Origin: WHSW01 sp963767475
Lineage (GTDB): Bacteria > Actinomycetota > Thermoleophilia > Solirubrobacterales > 70-9
Reading direction: 5' to 3'
Assembly (NCBI GenBank): GCA_963767475.1
Contig: CAVYEI010000003.1
Coordinates: 1-64,000 of the forward strand
DNA: 64,000 nt
This document shows, one piece after another, positions 1-12,728 of the stretch (positions within the stretch are counted from its first letter, which is position 1; each line of letters starts with the position of its first letter). The translations under genes were made by a program, and so were the position numbers. Under the pieces are notes generated by a model. It was given only the letters and a program-made list of their open reading frames with translations. It did no database searches and was not told the origin of the DNA.

Positions 1-1380
<1,380 letters not shown>

Positions 1381-1611
1381 GTGAGCTCCACGTCCGCCTC
1401 CTAAGAGGCGATCGCGGAGATGAATACCCTTTTACTTTCTTGGCTATTGGTGCAGTTTTCAAGCTTCGCCGAGGTCAGCGAGCGGGGGATTCCCGCCGGC
1501 GGTCTCTCAAAACTGAGCAGCGTCTGACGAGAGCACGATGCTCTCGACACGTCCCGTGGTGCCAGCCACTAATGGACGCGGGTCCGGTCGACATCTAGAG
1601 AATGTCTCCCT
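1381..1611 (-). other. 16S-23S internal transcribed spacer without tRNA
   Basis: The spacer is about 230 bp. No tRNA cloverleaf, T-loop GGTTCGAATC-like block or anticodon stem is visible, so this operon lacks the tRNA-Ile/tRNA-Ala often found here. In RNA sense it contains CAGTTTTGAGAGACC (about 1502-1516) and GCTTGAAAACTG (about 1453-1464). Their CAGTTTT and AAAACTG ends can pair, as expected for a pre-23S processing stem. The same TTGAAAACTG motif occurs in the 16S leader (3361-3371). Confidence 0.75.
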
Positions 1612-3162
<1,551 letters not shown>

Positions 3163-3433
3163 AAGTGACTTGAGGGTTTCAATACCACCGCCGGCGTCAA
3201 CCGACAGCGGTTCCTCTGTCAATACGGAAAGGTGTCATATCTAATGTCCGTGACGTACACAGAGTCACGAACGACATGACGGGGTTGGCTGCCACCGCCT
3301 ACGAATAGGCGATGGTCGGACCTGTCGGATCCGGGGCAAGCCCCGGATCGCACGCTGCTCAGTTTTCAAAGACCGCTTCCTGTCCGAAGGGGGACTCCCT
3401 TCGGCGCAGGCGCCGTTTCGGGCGCGACCAGCG
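3163..3433 (-). other. rRNA operon transcribed leader with hairpins
   Basis: This stretch between the rRNA promoter and the 16S gene has no credible gene. Three perfect hairpins are visible: arms 3384-3391 and 3397-3404 (8 bp, 5-nt loop), arms 3328-3336 and 3341-3349 (9 bp, CAAG loop), and arms 3296-3301 and 3306-3311 (6 bp). In RNA sense, TCTTTGAAAACTGAGCAGCG (about 3355-3374) resembles the leader motif preceding many Gram-positive 16S genes and recurs in the spacer. Such elements normally serve processing and antitermination. Confidence 0.6.
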
Positions 3434-3462
3434 AGCATAACGACTCGCAACCGCCCCCGCAA
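3434..3462 (-). promoter_or_regulatory. rRNA operon promoter (-35 TTGCGG, 17-nt spacer, -10 TATGCT)
   Basis: The minus strand reads TTGCGG at 3462-3457 and TATGCT at 3439-3434, with exactly 17 nt between them. Both are close to the housekeeping sigma consensus. The site lies about 270 nt upstream of the 16S gene and 90 nt downstream of the tyrS stop, the expected place for the main rrn promoter. Confidence 0.65.
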
Positions 3463-3551
3463 GCCTCGCGGCCTGTTTCGGGACGCAGGAATGTAGCAGG
3501 GTCGCCATGCGTAGTTCACGCACGAGCCCCGATCCGGGCGCCGGCCGGCGC

Positions 3552-4751
3552 CTAGGCGCGCTCGAGCCGCCGATGCCGGCGCTTGCCGACCTGGAGCACG
3601 CTCCCGTCGAGGCGCTCCGCCGGCAGGTCGAGCACGTCCGCCGCGACGACCTCGCCGTCGAGCCGCACTCCCCCCTGCTGGATCAGCCGCCGTGCCTCGC
3701 TCGATGAGAGCTCGAACTCCGCCGCGATCAACGCCGGCAGGTGAACCGTGCCGTTGCCGCCGTCCTCGATCCGGGCCACCGGGATCTCGTCGGGAAGCTC
3801 GCCACGGACGTGAACCTGATCGAAGGCCCGCTCCGCCGCCGCGCCGGCACCCTCGCCGTGGAAGCGATCGGTGAGCCGCCGCGCGAGCTCGCGCTTGGCC
3901 TCGACCGCCGGCTTCGCGGGATCGAGCTCCTCGCCGACCAAGAGCAGGAAGTACTCGCCCATGACCGCGTCCGGGATGCTCATCAGCTTGCCGAACATCT
4001 GCTCCGGCGCGTCGGTGACGCCGACGTAGTTGTCATACGACTTGCTCATCTTCAGCTTGCCGTCGGTGCCCGGCAGGATCGGCATCGTCAGGATCGATTG
4101 CGGCGCCCGCCCGTAGGCCTCCTGCACATCGCGGCCGAACAGCAGGTTGAACTTCTGATCGCTGCCGCCGAGCTCGATGTCGGCCTCGATCGCGACCGAG
4201 TCGTAGCCCTGGAGCACCGGGTAGAGCAGCTCCAGCACCGAGATCGGTTTCGCCTCGGCCATCCGCCGGGTGAAGTCGTCGCGCTCGAGCAGGCGGGCGA
4301 CCGTGAATCGCCGGACCAGCTCGAAGAGCTCGTCCGAACCCATCGCCAGCCACTCGCCGTTGTGGCGGATCTCCGTGCGCTCGCGGTCGAGCACGGCGAA
4401 AGCCTGCTCGAGGTAGGTGCCGGCGTTCGCCTCGATCTCCTCCGCCGAGAGCACCGGCCGAGTGGCGTCGCGGCCGCTCGGGTCGCCGACGCGGGCGGTG
4501 AAGTCGCCGATGATCAGGACGACCGTGTGGCCGGCGTCCTGAAACTGGCGCAGCTTGCCGAGCACGACGCAGTGGCCGAGGTGGATGTCCGGGCTGGTCG
4601 GGTCGACTCCGAACTTGATTCGCAGCGGCCGGCCCTCGTCCAACTGCTCCGCCAGCCTGCCCTCGGGGAGCACGTCGACGGCGCCCCGCACAAGGCCCGC
4701 GAGCGTCTCTTCCTCCTCTGGAGCGGCGTCAGCAGCCGGCGGGGGCGTCAC
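3552..4751 (-). CDS. tyrS: Tyrosyl-tRNA synthetase
   Basis: The cytoplasmic enzyme charges tRNA-Tyr with tyrosine using ATP. With the GTG start at 4751 the product is 399 aa, normal for the family. A class I catalytic domain has the HIGH-type motif HLGH at about residues 57-60 and KMSKS at about 234-238. Tyrosine-pocket segments such as QGYDSVAIEADIELGGSDQKFN lie between them. A C-terminal S4 RNA-binding domain (SSSEARRLIQQGGVRLDG) closes the protein. An open frame continues upstream to 4823, but GTG 4751 fits the family N-terminus and lies 7 nt after a -10 hexamer, suggesting a leaderless mRNA. The gene is divergent from the penicillin-binding protein and upstream of the rRNA operon on the same strand. 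Confidence 0.95.
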   Translation of the reverse strand: MTPPPAADAAPEEEETLAGLVRGAVDVLPEGRLAEQLDEGRPLRIKFGVDPTSPDIHLGHCVVLGKLRQFQDAGHTVVLIIGDFTARVGDPSGRDATRPVLSAEEIEANAGTYLEQAFAVLDRERTEIRHNGEWLAMGSDELFELVRRFTVARLLERDDFTRRMAEAKPISVLELLYPVLQGYDSVAIEADIELGGSDQKFNLLFGRDVQEAYGRAPQSILTMPILPGTDGKLKMSKSYDNYVGVTDAPEQMFGKLMSIPDAVMGEYFLLLVGEELDPAKPAVEAKRELARRLTDRFHGEGAGAAAERAFDQVHVRGELPDEIPVARIEDGGNGTVHLPALIAAEFELSSSEARRLIQQGGVRLDGEVVAADVLDLPAERLDGSVLQVGKRRHRRLERA

Positions 4752-4758
4752 AGGGCCA

Positions 4759-4764
4759 ATGCTA
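4759..4764 (-). promoter_or_regulatory. tyrS -10 element (TAGCAT, 7 nt before GTG)
   Basis: TAGCAT ends 7 nt before the tyrS GTG, so transcription would begin at or next to the start codon. No Shine-Dalgarno sequence precedes that GTG. Identical TAGCAT hexamers sit 7-8 nt before ilvC and the gene at 11537. Confidence 0.5.
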
Positions 4765-4919
4765 GACTCACCGACCGGTTGGAAAGGGGATCGCCTCCGC
4801 TGGATCGCCGCGATCCGAGGCACTCCGAGTGGGTGGTCGGGCGCCCGTCAAGACAGCCACAGCGGCAATCGCCGCGACACGGGTGAGACGAACGCCACCC
4901 GCCAAGCGCAGTCTGAATC

Positions 4920-7410
4920 ATGGACTCTGGACCCGAACACGATCCCGCGAGCGGCGACGGCCCGCGACGGCGCCGACCCCGGCGGCCCCGCTCTGCCGAT
5001 GAGCGACGCGCGCAAAAGCAGGCGCGGCAGGCCCGCAAGCGCGAACAGGCCGAGAAGGCGATCGTCAAGCGCGAGAAGGCGATGGGCGCCAAGCGCGAGC
5101 GAAAGCGCCGCGGCATCCTGCCGAAGCCGCCCGGGCCGACGGACCCCGAGAAGGGCGGCCGGCCGCGGATGCGCAAGCTGCGCTTCGCCTTCGTCGTCCT
5201 CGGCCTCTGCGCGCTCGCCTTCGTCTCCTGGATCTTCGGGATCATGATGGCCGTCGCCCAGGATCTGCCCTCGCTGGAGAGCCGCGAGCAATACCGTCAG
5301 GCCGCAGAACTCGGTCGTCTACGACTCCTACGGCAACAAGCTCGCCACGCTGACCAACAACCAGGGCCGGATCCTGCTCGATTCCGATGAGATCGCCCCG
5401 GTGATGAAGGAGGCCGTGGTCTCGATCGAGGACCGCCGCTTCTACGAGCACAACGGCGTCGACTGGCCCGGGATCGCCCGCGCCGTGTGGCAGGACGTGA
5501 GCTCGGGGTCGGCCGAGCAGGGCGCCTCGACTATCACCCAGCAGTTCGTCAAGAACGCGCTCGCCGCGCAGGACAGCCGCACCGTGTTCCAGAAGCTGCG
5601 CGAGTCGGCGCTCGCCTACCACCTCGAGCGCCAGTGGTCGAAGGACAAGATCCTGACCGAGTACCTGAACGAGATCTACTTCGGCGAGGGCGCGACCGGG
5701 ATCGAGGCGGCGGCGAAGACCTACTTCGCCTACAACCACCCGGGCTGCGGCGAGAACGAGGACACCGACAGCTGCGCCTCCCAGCTCCTGCCCTGGGAAG
5801 CGGCGCTGCTGGCCGGGATCATCTCCTCGCCGAGCGCCTACTCGCCGCGCGCCTTCCCCGAGAACGCGACCTCGCGCCGCGACCTGGTGCTCGCCAACAT
5901 GCGCGACCAGGGCTACATCACCCCGGAGGAGTACACGGAGTACGCCCAGATCCCGATCCCGAGCGAGAAGGAGATCACACCGCCGGCCGAGAACTCGGCC
6001 GCCCCCTACTTCACCTCCTGGCTGCGCCAGCAGCTGGTCGACCGCTACGGCGCCGGGGAAGCCTTCGGCGGCGGCCTGCAGATCAAGTCGTCGCTCGACC
6101 TCGAGTTCCAGAACCGCGTCCAGGGGATCCTCCAATCGACGCTCGCCGGGATCCCGCCCACCGCCTCCGCGGTCGTGCTCGACAACGAGACCGGCGGGGT
6201 GCTGGCGATGGTCGGCGGCTCCAACTACCAGGACTCACCCTTCAACCTGGCGACCAACGGCCATCGTCAGCCGGGCTCCGCCTTCAAGCCGTTCACCCTG
6301 ATCACCGCGCTCGAGCAGGGCCGATCGACCGGTGACGTGTTCACCTCCGCTCCGCAACAGATCCCCTTCCGGGTCAAGGTGCCGAAGAACAACGGCAACG
6401 GGACCAAGATCGTCAACGACCTCTTCCGGGTCAACAACTACAACGACTCGTATCTGGGCTCGGCCTCGATCGCCACCGGGACCACCTATTCCGACAACTC
6501 GCTCTACTCGCAGCTCGGGACCCAGGTCGGAGTCGAGAACGTGGCGGCGACCGCCAACAAGATGGGGATCGAGACCGACCTGGGCTCGACCGACGGCTTC
6601 GAGTACTCGATCAACGACGGCCCCTGGCAGCCGTACAACCCGGCGCTGATCCTCGGCGGCCTGCAGACCGGTGTGACCTCGATGGAGATGGCGCATGCCT
6701 ATAACACCCTTGCCGCCGACGGCCAGCGGCTCTCCGGAACGATGGCTTCGAGCTCCGGCGGTCCGGTGGGCATCCTCGATGTCTACGACGGCGGCGAGGA
6801 CTGCACGGGCGAGTGCTATCAGGAGGGCGACCCGGTCCCCGATCAAACAGGCGCCAGCGGGGTCAACGAGGTCGTCGCCAAGCAGGTGATCGACCCAACC
6901 GTGGCGGCCACGGCCAAGGACGTGCTCTCGACCGTGGTCACATCCGGCACCGGCCGGCGCGCCCTGAACGGCGAGCCGACCTGGGGCAAGACCGGGACCA
7001 CCGACGACAACGGCGACGCCTGGTTCTGCGGCGCGACCCCGAAGATCACCGCCTGCGTCTGGGTCGGCTACCGCGACACCGTGACCCCGATGGAGACCGA
7101 GTTCGCCGGGGCTCCGGTTGACGGCGGCACCTTCCCGGCGCTGATGTTCTCCCAGATCGCGACCGCCTACGACGAGGTCCAGGCCCTGCACGACGCCAAC
7201 CGCGGTACGGACGAAGACGATGTCGACGAGTCGACCGGAATCGAACCGCCCGCCGACACCGGGGTCGCGCCGCCCACCGATTCGACCGAGGCGCCGGCCG
7301 AGGAGGCCGCTCCGCCGGTCGAAGAGGCGCCCGCCGAGCCCCCCGCCGACAGCGGCAGCAACGGCGCCCCCGCCGCGCCGACGTCCGGCGGCGGCGTCTC
7401 CGCCGGCTAA
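4920..7410 (+). CDS. Class A penicillin-binding protein (transglycosylase/transpeptidase), one frameshift
   Basis: The membrane-anchored enzyme polymerises and cross-links peptidoglycan. A basic, charged cytoplasmic tail (about 85 aa) is followed by one membrane helix (about 86-108). Next comes a GT51 glycosyltransferase domain with EDRRFYEHNGVD and QGASTITQQ. The transpeptidase domain has SxxK as SAFK (about 453-456), SDN (about 524-526) and KTG (about 690-692). The tail is Pro/Ala/Glu-rich. The frame shifts between about 5298 and 5306: the first frame runs off after ESREQYRQ and the next resumes at QNSVVYDSYGNK. Removing one C or G there restores 829 aa, so this is probably a sequence error. 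The stop codon overlaps that of the convergent glycosylase gene. Confidence 0.9.
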
Positions 7411-8006
7411 GCGGCTTCGGCCGCCCGCGCGGCGCGCGGCAGCGGTCGCGACAGGAACGAGCTCTCGGCGGCGCAGAATCGCCACGGCAGCTCGGTGGCC
7501 TTGGTGATCCCGATCCGCGGCGCCGTCGCGACCTCGACCCCGCGCCAGTCCGGCGAGCGCCGGCGAAGCTCGAACGGTGGCCGGTCGAGCGGCGCGTCGT
7601 TGAGGTCGAGCCCGATCCCGAGCGCGACCGTGAGCTTGCCGGGGCCGGAGCAGAGCTCGCGAAGCTGCTCGCGCCCACGGCGCTCGCGCATGCGGTCGAT
7701 CCCCCGGGTCGGCTCGAGCGCGCGGATCAGCACCGCGGCGGCGGTGCCGTCGGGCTCGCAGACGGCGTTGAGCATGCTGTGGATGCCGTAGGAGAGATAG
7801 ACGTAGGCATGGCCGGGCGGGCCGAAGATCGTCGCCGTGCGCGGCGTCAGCCCGACGTAGGCGTGACAGGCGGGGTCGTCACGCTCGTAGCTCTCGCACT
7901 CGACGATCACCCCGCCGACGCCATCGACGCAGAGCTCGCACCCGATCAGCTCGCGAGCCACCTCGTGCACCGAGCGGTCGAAGAAGTCGGAGCCCAGGGC
8001 GCTCAA
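7407..8006 (-). CDS. 3-methyladenine DNA glycosylase (AAG/Mpg family)
   Basis: This base-excision repair enzyme removes alkylated or deaminated purines from DNA. The product is 199 aa, typical of the AAG family. Family blocks include SDFFDRSVHEVARELIG near the start, then ECESYERDDPACHAY (with the catalytic glutamate of the family), GPPGHAYVYLSYGIHSMLN and CSGPGKLTVALGI. The start is a TTG at 8006 that overlaps the argH TGA (TTGA), so the gene is translationally coupled to argH. Its stop overlaps the stop of the convergent penicillin-binding protein gene. The frame is intact although both neighbours contain frameshifts. Confidence 0.9.
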   Translation of the reverse strand: MSALGSDFFDRSVHEVARELIGCELCVDGVGGVIVECESYERDDPACHAYVGLTPRTATIFGPPGHAYVYLSYGIHSMLNAVCEPDGTAAAVLIRALEPTRGIDRMRERRGREQLRELCSGPGKLTVALGIGLDLNDAPLDRPPFELRRRSPDWRGVEVATAPRIGITKATELPWRFCAAESSFLSRPLPRAARAAEAA

Positions 8007-9394
8007 GCCCAACCGGGCTCGGCCCGCGCCGCGTCGAGGGTCGCGCGGGCGGCATCGAGCTGCTCGGACAGGCGCACCGAGGAGGTGCCGCCGGCTGAGA
8101 GCTTGGAATCGAGCCAGGTGCCTTCGCGCAAGATCTCGTAGTACTCCTCGTCGAGCAGCTCGGAGTGTGCCGCCAGCTCCTCGCGGCTGAGCTCCGAGAG
8201 CGAGCGGCCGGAGTCGAGCGCCGTGCGGACGAGCCCGCCGACGACGCCATGGGCCTCGCGGAACGGCATTCCCTTGCGCACCAGCAGGTCGGCGACGTCG
8301 GTGGCCGCGACCATCTCGTCGCCCGCCGCCTCGGCGAGCCGCTCGCGGTCGAAGCGCAGTCCGTCGAGCAGGCGCTCGGCGGCCTCGAGGCAGAGCTCGA
8401 TCGTGTCGACGGCGTCGAAGAGCGGCCTCCTTGTCCTCCTGCAGGTCCTTGGAGTAGGCGAGCGGCAGCGCGTGCAGGACGCCGGCCAGGGTCGCCAGCG
8501 ACGCCGCGACCCGCGGCGACTTCGCCCGCAACAGCTCCGCGGCATCGGGGTTCTTCTTCTGCGGCATCAGGCTCGAGCCGGACGAGAAGTCGTCGGCGGG
8601 CTCGCAGAAGCCGAACTCCTGGCTCGACCAGATCACGATCTCGCCGCCAAGGCGCGAGAGATGGGTGGCGCAGACGGTCGCCGCGTAGAGGTAGTCGAGC
8701 GCGAAGTCGCGGTTGGAGACCGCGTCGATCGAGTTCTCCGCCGGGTCGGGCGAAGCCGAGCTCGGCGGCGGTCGAATCGCGGTCGAGATCCCAGTTGAGG
8801 CCGGCGAGCGCGCCCGAGCCGAGCGGCATCGCCGCGGCGGCGTTGCGGGCGGCGGCAAACCGCCTCGCGTCGCGCGAGAGCATCCAGAAGTAGGCCAGCA
8901 GGTGGTGGCCCAGGTAGACCGGCTGAGCTCGCTGCAGGTGGGTGTAGCCGGGCATGCGCCAGTCGCGATGGGCCTCGGCGAGCTCGAGCAGGCGCTGCAT
9001 CAGCCCCGCGACCAGCTCGCGAGCCCGAACCGCGCGGGCGCGGACGAACAGCGCCATATCGGTCGCAACCTGGTCGTTTCGCGAGCGTCCCGTGTGCAGC
9101 TTGCCTCCGAGCGGGCCGATCAGCTCGGTCAGCCGGCGCTCGATCGCCATATGGATGTCCTCGTCGTCGTGCGGCGAACTCGAACTCGTCGCGCTCGAGC
9201 TCGCCGGCGACCTGCTGCAGGCCGCTGGTCGAGCTCGGCTCGCTCGGCGGCCGAGATCACGCCCGCCCGCTCGAGCGCCGCCGGCGTGCGCGCGCGACCC
9301 CTCGATGTCCTCGCGGCCAAAGCCGCCGGTCGAAATCAATCGACGCGTTGAGGCGTGCGAACAGGGGGTCTTGAGGCTGCTCGAAACGGGCCAT
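8003..9394 (-). CDS. argH: Argininosuccinate lyase, interrupted by six single-base frameshifts
   Basis: The enzyme splits argininosuccinate into arginine and fumarate, the last step of arginine synthesis. Recognisable pieces appear in order but in changing frames: ARFEQPQDPLFARLNASIDFDRRL, EDIEGSRAHA, LERAGVISAAERAELD, HDDEDIHMAIERRLTELIGPLGG, KLHTGRSRNDQVATDM, GYTHLQRAQPV, and the family signature GSSLMPQKKNPD. Frame changes fall near 9325, 9265, 9226, 9178, 8748 and 8433. Each is explained by one extra base in a short G/C run. Deleting six bases gives exactly 461 aa, the normal family length, so sequencing or assembly error is more likely than decay. The ATG at 9394 follows TATAGT by 8 nt. 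Confidence 0.85.
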
Positions 9395-9402
9395 CGCGGG
9401 TG

Positions 9403-9408
9403 ACTATA
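9403..9408 (-). promoter_or_regulatory. argH -10 element (TATAGT) in a 33-bp divergent gap
   Basis: TATAGT lies 8 nt before the argH ATG. The gap to the divergent epimerase gene is only 33 bp. The central CTATAG is self-complementary, so it could serve as the -10 region in both directions. Confidence 0.45.
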
Positions 9409-9427
9409 GGGTCAGGTTCGAGCGAGG

Positions 9428-10407
9428 ATGCGACTCCTGGTCACCGGTGCAACGGGCAAGGTCGGCAACGCGGTCGCCAGGATGCTGGTCGAGCGCGGCG
9501 ACGACGTGGTCGCCCTCGTCCGCGACCCCGACCGCGCCCGCGAGTCGGTGCCCGCGGCGGCCGAGCTCGCCCGCGGCGACGTCACCGACCCGGCCTCGCT
9601 GCGCGCCGCCGCGCAGGGCATCGAGGGCGCCTTCAACTGCATGGGCATCTTCGAGCAGTGGCTGCCCGACCCGTCGACGTTCGATCGCGTCAACGCGCGA
9701 GGGCGCCCGCAACGTGGTCAGCGCCGCCCGCGAGGCGGGCGCGAAACGGGTCGTCCACACCTCGACCTTCGACGTCTTTCACGCCGATACGGGCGGCACC
9801 GTGCGCGAGGACGAGGTCGCCGACTATCCCAAGGGAACCGCCTACGAGCGCTCCAAGCAGCGCGCCGAGGAGCTCGTCCTCACCGAGGCCGCGCGCGGGA
9901 TCGAGGTCGTGATCTGCAACCCGGCCGGGGTCTTCGGGCCCGGGCCGTGGGCGGCGGCAGGGACTCGACGCGGCGTTTCGCGACGCCCTGCGGGGCCGGC
10001 TGCCGGCGGTCCCGCCCGGTGGCATGACGCTCGCCTACGTCGACGACGTCGCCGCCGCGCATCTGGCCGCCTTCGACCGCGGCCGCCCCGGCGAGCGCTA
10101 CATCCTCGCCGACGGCTACGCCCCGATGCGCGAGTTGTTCGCGGCCGTGGTCGAGGCCGGCGGCCGCGGCCGGGTGCCGCCACGGATGCCGGCCTGGCTG
10201 GCGAGAGGGATCGCGGGCGGCGGCGAAGCGATCTCGCGCGTGATCCGGCGACCGCCGCTGGTCGGCCGCGGCGCGGTCACCTTCCTGCTCTGGGAGGCAC
10301 GGGCAGACGGCTCCAAGGCCCGCGACGAGCTCGGGGTCGAGTTCACCCCGTGGCGCGAGGGCGTCGAGCGGACGGTCGCCTGGATCCTTGGCAGCGGAAA
10401 GCTCTGA
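9428..10407 (+). CDS. NAD-dependent epimerase/dehydratase family protein, two frameshifts
   Basis: An extended-SDR, Rossmann-fold protein whose substrate is not predictable. It has GATGKVGNA (GxxGxxG nucleotide loop) at residues about 7-15, TSTFDVFHAD, and a YxxxK catalytic pair in YERSKQRAEE. The C-terminus is MTLAYVDDVAAAHLAAFD...GERYILAD, typical of atypical dihydroflavonol-reductase-like SDRs. Frame changes occur near 9706 (after VNA, resuming EGARNVV) and near 9955 (after PWAAAG, resuming LDAAFRDAL). Both are +1; correction yields 325 aa. A weak GCGAGG precedes the ATG. The gene is convergent with the calcium-binding-repeat gene. Confidence 0.75.
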
Positions 10408-10420
10408 GCGTGCGGCTCAG
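10404..10420. terminator. Candidate bidirectional terminator hairpin
   Basis: CTGAGC (10404-10409) and GCTCAG (10415-10420) form a 6-bp stem with a 5-nt loop. It covers the stop codons of both convergent genes (10405-10407 and 10417-10419). There is no T-run. Confidence 0.35.
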
Positions 10421-11537
10421 GGCGACTGCAACTCGCAGCTGAGGAAGGTATCCGCGCCCGGCCCGCCGATGCAGTTGTCTGCCCCCGGGCCGCCGATGTG
10501 GCGGTCGTTGCCGGCCTCCCCCTTGAGCCTGTCCCTGCCCTTCTTGCCCGCCAGTCGATCGTTGCCGTCGTCGCCGAAGAGCCTGTCCCTGCCCGCGTCG
10601 CCGACCAGCACGTCGTCGCCGAGGTCACCGGTGGCGACGTCCTTGCCGGCGCCGAGCAGGATCGAGTCGTTGCCGTCGCCCCCGTAGACCCCGTCCTTGC
10701 CGGCGCCGGCTGTCGATCTGATCGTTACCCGTGTTGGCCCTCAACCTGATCATCACCCTCGCCGCCGATCAAGGTGTCATTGCCGGTCGCGGCCGGGACC
10801 ACCGTGAGGTCGCCGGCGATGAAGTCGTCGCCGGCCCCACCATCGATCAGGTCGTCGCCGTCGAGTCCGCGAAGGTCGTCGTCGGCCGAGCCGCCGACGA
10901 AGGTGTCGTTGCCGCCGGCCAGGCCGCTGCGAATCGAGATCCTGTTCGTGAACGGCTCCGCCGGGGTGCCCGCCCCTCCGGACCCGATCACCCGGTCGTC
11001 GAAAGTCGCCGGCACGAAGGTGACCGTCGCCGGCCCGTTCACGGTCACGTCGGCGTCGACGCCGTCGGCCTCGTTCGCGTTCAGGTTGATCTGGTTGCCA
11101 CCGAGGGCGACGTCGAGCGGCACGCCCGTGTCGGAGGTCGAGACCCGGGGGTCGATCGAGAGGTCGCCCCCGGCTGGGAAGTTGACGACGAACTCGATCT
11201 CGTCCGAGCTGCCGGGTTCATTCGTGGCCCCACCCGTGAACGGCGTGCGGACGCTGATGTAGGTGATGTCCAGGCCGGCGAACGTGGCCGGCTTGTTGAT
11301 CACGATCGTGTCGGTGTTATTTACGGTTGCGGCACCGCAATCGACCGAGCCGTCGGAGTCGGCGACGAGGATGTCGCCGGGGCCCGTTCGCAGGATCGAG
11401 GGTGCGAAGTCGTTGGAGGCGGCGACGTCGACTGTCACGGTCGGCGCCGCGAAGGAGCAGGTGGTGCTGTTGGCGGTCGCCGATGATGGCAGCAGCGCAA
11501 GCAGAGCCAGGACGAGCAGCGCAGGCAGAGCTCGCAT
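10417..11537 (-). CDS. Secreted protein with hemolysin-type calcium-binding repeats, two frameshifts
   Basis: The N-terminus MRALPALLVLALLALLPSSATA is a clear signal peptide, so the protein is exported by Sec. About 190 residues follow without a recognised domain. Then comes a run of RTX-type nonapeptides such as GGNDTFVGG, DGDDLIDGG, AGDDFIAG, EGDDQVEG, LGDDVLVGD and DGNDRLAG, which bind Ca2+ in a parallel beta-roll. The frame breaks twice, near 10727 and near 10705; removing one base at each restores 372 aa in a continuous repeat array. It ends GADTFLSCELQSP, a tail seen in actinobacterial repeat proteins. No type I secretion genes are nearby and the signal peptide makes them unnecessary. 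Function is unknown. Confidence 0.75.
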
Positions 11538-11544
11538 TGGCCCG

Positions 11545-11573
11545 ATGCTACGCCGCCGCAGGGCTCAGGTCCA
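11545..11573 (-). promoter_or_regulatory. Promoter of the calcium-binding-repeat gene (TGGACC-17-TAGCAT)
   Basis: TAGCAT (11550-11545) lies 7 nt before the ATG at 11537, and TGGACC (11573-11568) lies 17 nt further upstream. The -35 is inside the last codons of the upstream DegT gene. Confidence 0.45.
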
Positions 11574-12728
11574 GTCTCCGCGCAGGGCCTCGGCCAGCGC
11601 CTCGCAGACGCGGTCGATCTGGTCGTCGCTGATCTGGGGGAAGAACGGCAGCGCCAGCAGTCGCGCCGAGGCGTCCTCGGAGATCGGGAACTGGCCCTCG
11701 CGAAAGCCGAAGCGCTCACGCATGTGTCCCATCAGGTGGATGCTCGGCATGTAGGCCTTGGCCTCGACTCCGCGCTGGGCGAGGTCGGCGAGCACGGCGT
11801 CGCGATCGGCCGCGAGCGGCAGCCGGACGGCGTAGATGAACCAGCTTCGGCGTTGCTCTCCCTGGTCGGCGCACGGAAGCACGAGACCGGCTGGATCGCC
11901 CTCGCCCGCGGGAGCGCCGTAGTCGAGCGCGGCAAGGCGCTCGGTGTAGAGGCCGGCGACCCGCGCCCGGTCGGCGAGCAACTCGTCGATACGTTCGAGC
12001 TGGGCGACGCCGAGCGCGGCCTGTACCTCGCTCAGCCGGTAGTTGAACCCGAGCCGGTCGTGGTCGACCCAGTCCATGTTCGGCGCCCGGCCCTGGTTTC
12101 GCTCGCTGCGCAGGCGGGCGCCGAGCTCCGGGTCGGAGACGGCGAGCATCCCGCCCTCTCCCGTGGTCATCTGCTTGTTGGCGTAGAAGGCGAAGCTGGC
12201 GAGGTTGCCGCGCGAGCCGATCAGGCGGCCCTCGCCATCGCGGGCGCCGAGCGCTTCGCAGGAGTCCTCGAGCAGGCCCAGCCCGCCCTCGGCGGCGACC
12301 CGCTCGAGCTCCGGCACCGCCGCCGGATAGCCGAGGATGTCGACCGGGAGCAGGCCGGCGGTGCGCTCGGAGATCGCGTCCCAGGCGGCGGCGGGGTCGA
12401 TATTGAGCGTCACCGGGTCGACGTCGCAGAAGACCGGCGTCGCGCCCTCATAGAGCAGGCAGTTGGCTGAGGCGACGAAGCTGAACGGAGAGGTGACGAC
12501 CTCGTCGCCCGGGCCCCAGCCGAGCGCGCGGACGCCGAGGTGAAGCGCGGTCGTGCCCGAGGAGACGGCGACCGCGTCAGGGACGCCGAGGTAGGCGGCG
12601 AACTCGCGCTCGAAGCGCTCTTGCATCGGTCCCAGCGAGAGCCGGCCCGAGCGCAGCACCTCGAGCACCAGCTCCTCCTCCCGCTCGCCGACGACGGGCC
12701 GCGCGAGCGGGATCTTTTCCAAGCTCAT
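11565..12728 (-). CDS. DegT/DnrJ/EryC1/StrS family aminotransferase
   Basis: A PLP-dependent aminotransferase of the sugar-nucleotide type (387 aa), probably aminating a keto-sugar used in surface polysaccharide. Visible features are SSGTTALHLGVRALGWGPGDEV, FVASANCLLYEGATPVFCDVD, the cofactor region LGLLEDSCEALGA, and the lysine in FYANKQMTTGEGGML that forms the Schiff base. C-terminal family blocks YMPSIHLMGHM and LALPFFPQISDDQID are present. The ATG at 12728 overlaps the cimA stop (ATGA), so it is translationally coupled to cimA. No other sugar-nucleotide genes flank it and the substrate is unknown. Confidence 0.85.
   Translation of the reverse strand: MSLEKIPLARPVVGEREEELVLEVLRSGRLSLGPMQERFEREFAAYLGVPDAVAVSSGTTALHLGVRALGWGPGDEVVTSPFSFVASANCLLYEGATPVFCDVDPVTLNIDPAAAWDAISERTAGLLPVDILGYPAAVPELERVAAEGGLGLLEDSCEALGARDGEGRLIGSRGNLASFAFYANKQMTTGEGGMLAVSDPELGARLRSERNQGRAPNMDWVDHDRLGFNYRLSEVQAALGVAQLERIDELLADRARVAGLYTERLAALDYGAPAGEGDPAGLVLPCADQGEQRRSWFIYAVRLPLAADRDAVLADLAQRGVEAKAYMPSIHLMGHMRERFGFREGQFPISEDASARLLALPFFPQISDDQIDRVCEALAEALRGDWT

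Noticed and set aside
1381..1611. A tRNA in the 16S-23S spacer
   Set aside because: No acceptor stem, T-loop or anticodon arm could be found on either strand.
8003..9394. argH as a true pseudogene
   Set aside because: All six lesions are single-base insertions and removal restores the exact family length with every signature intact, which real decay would not produce.
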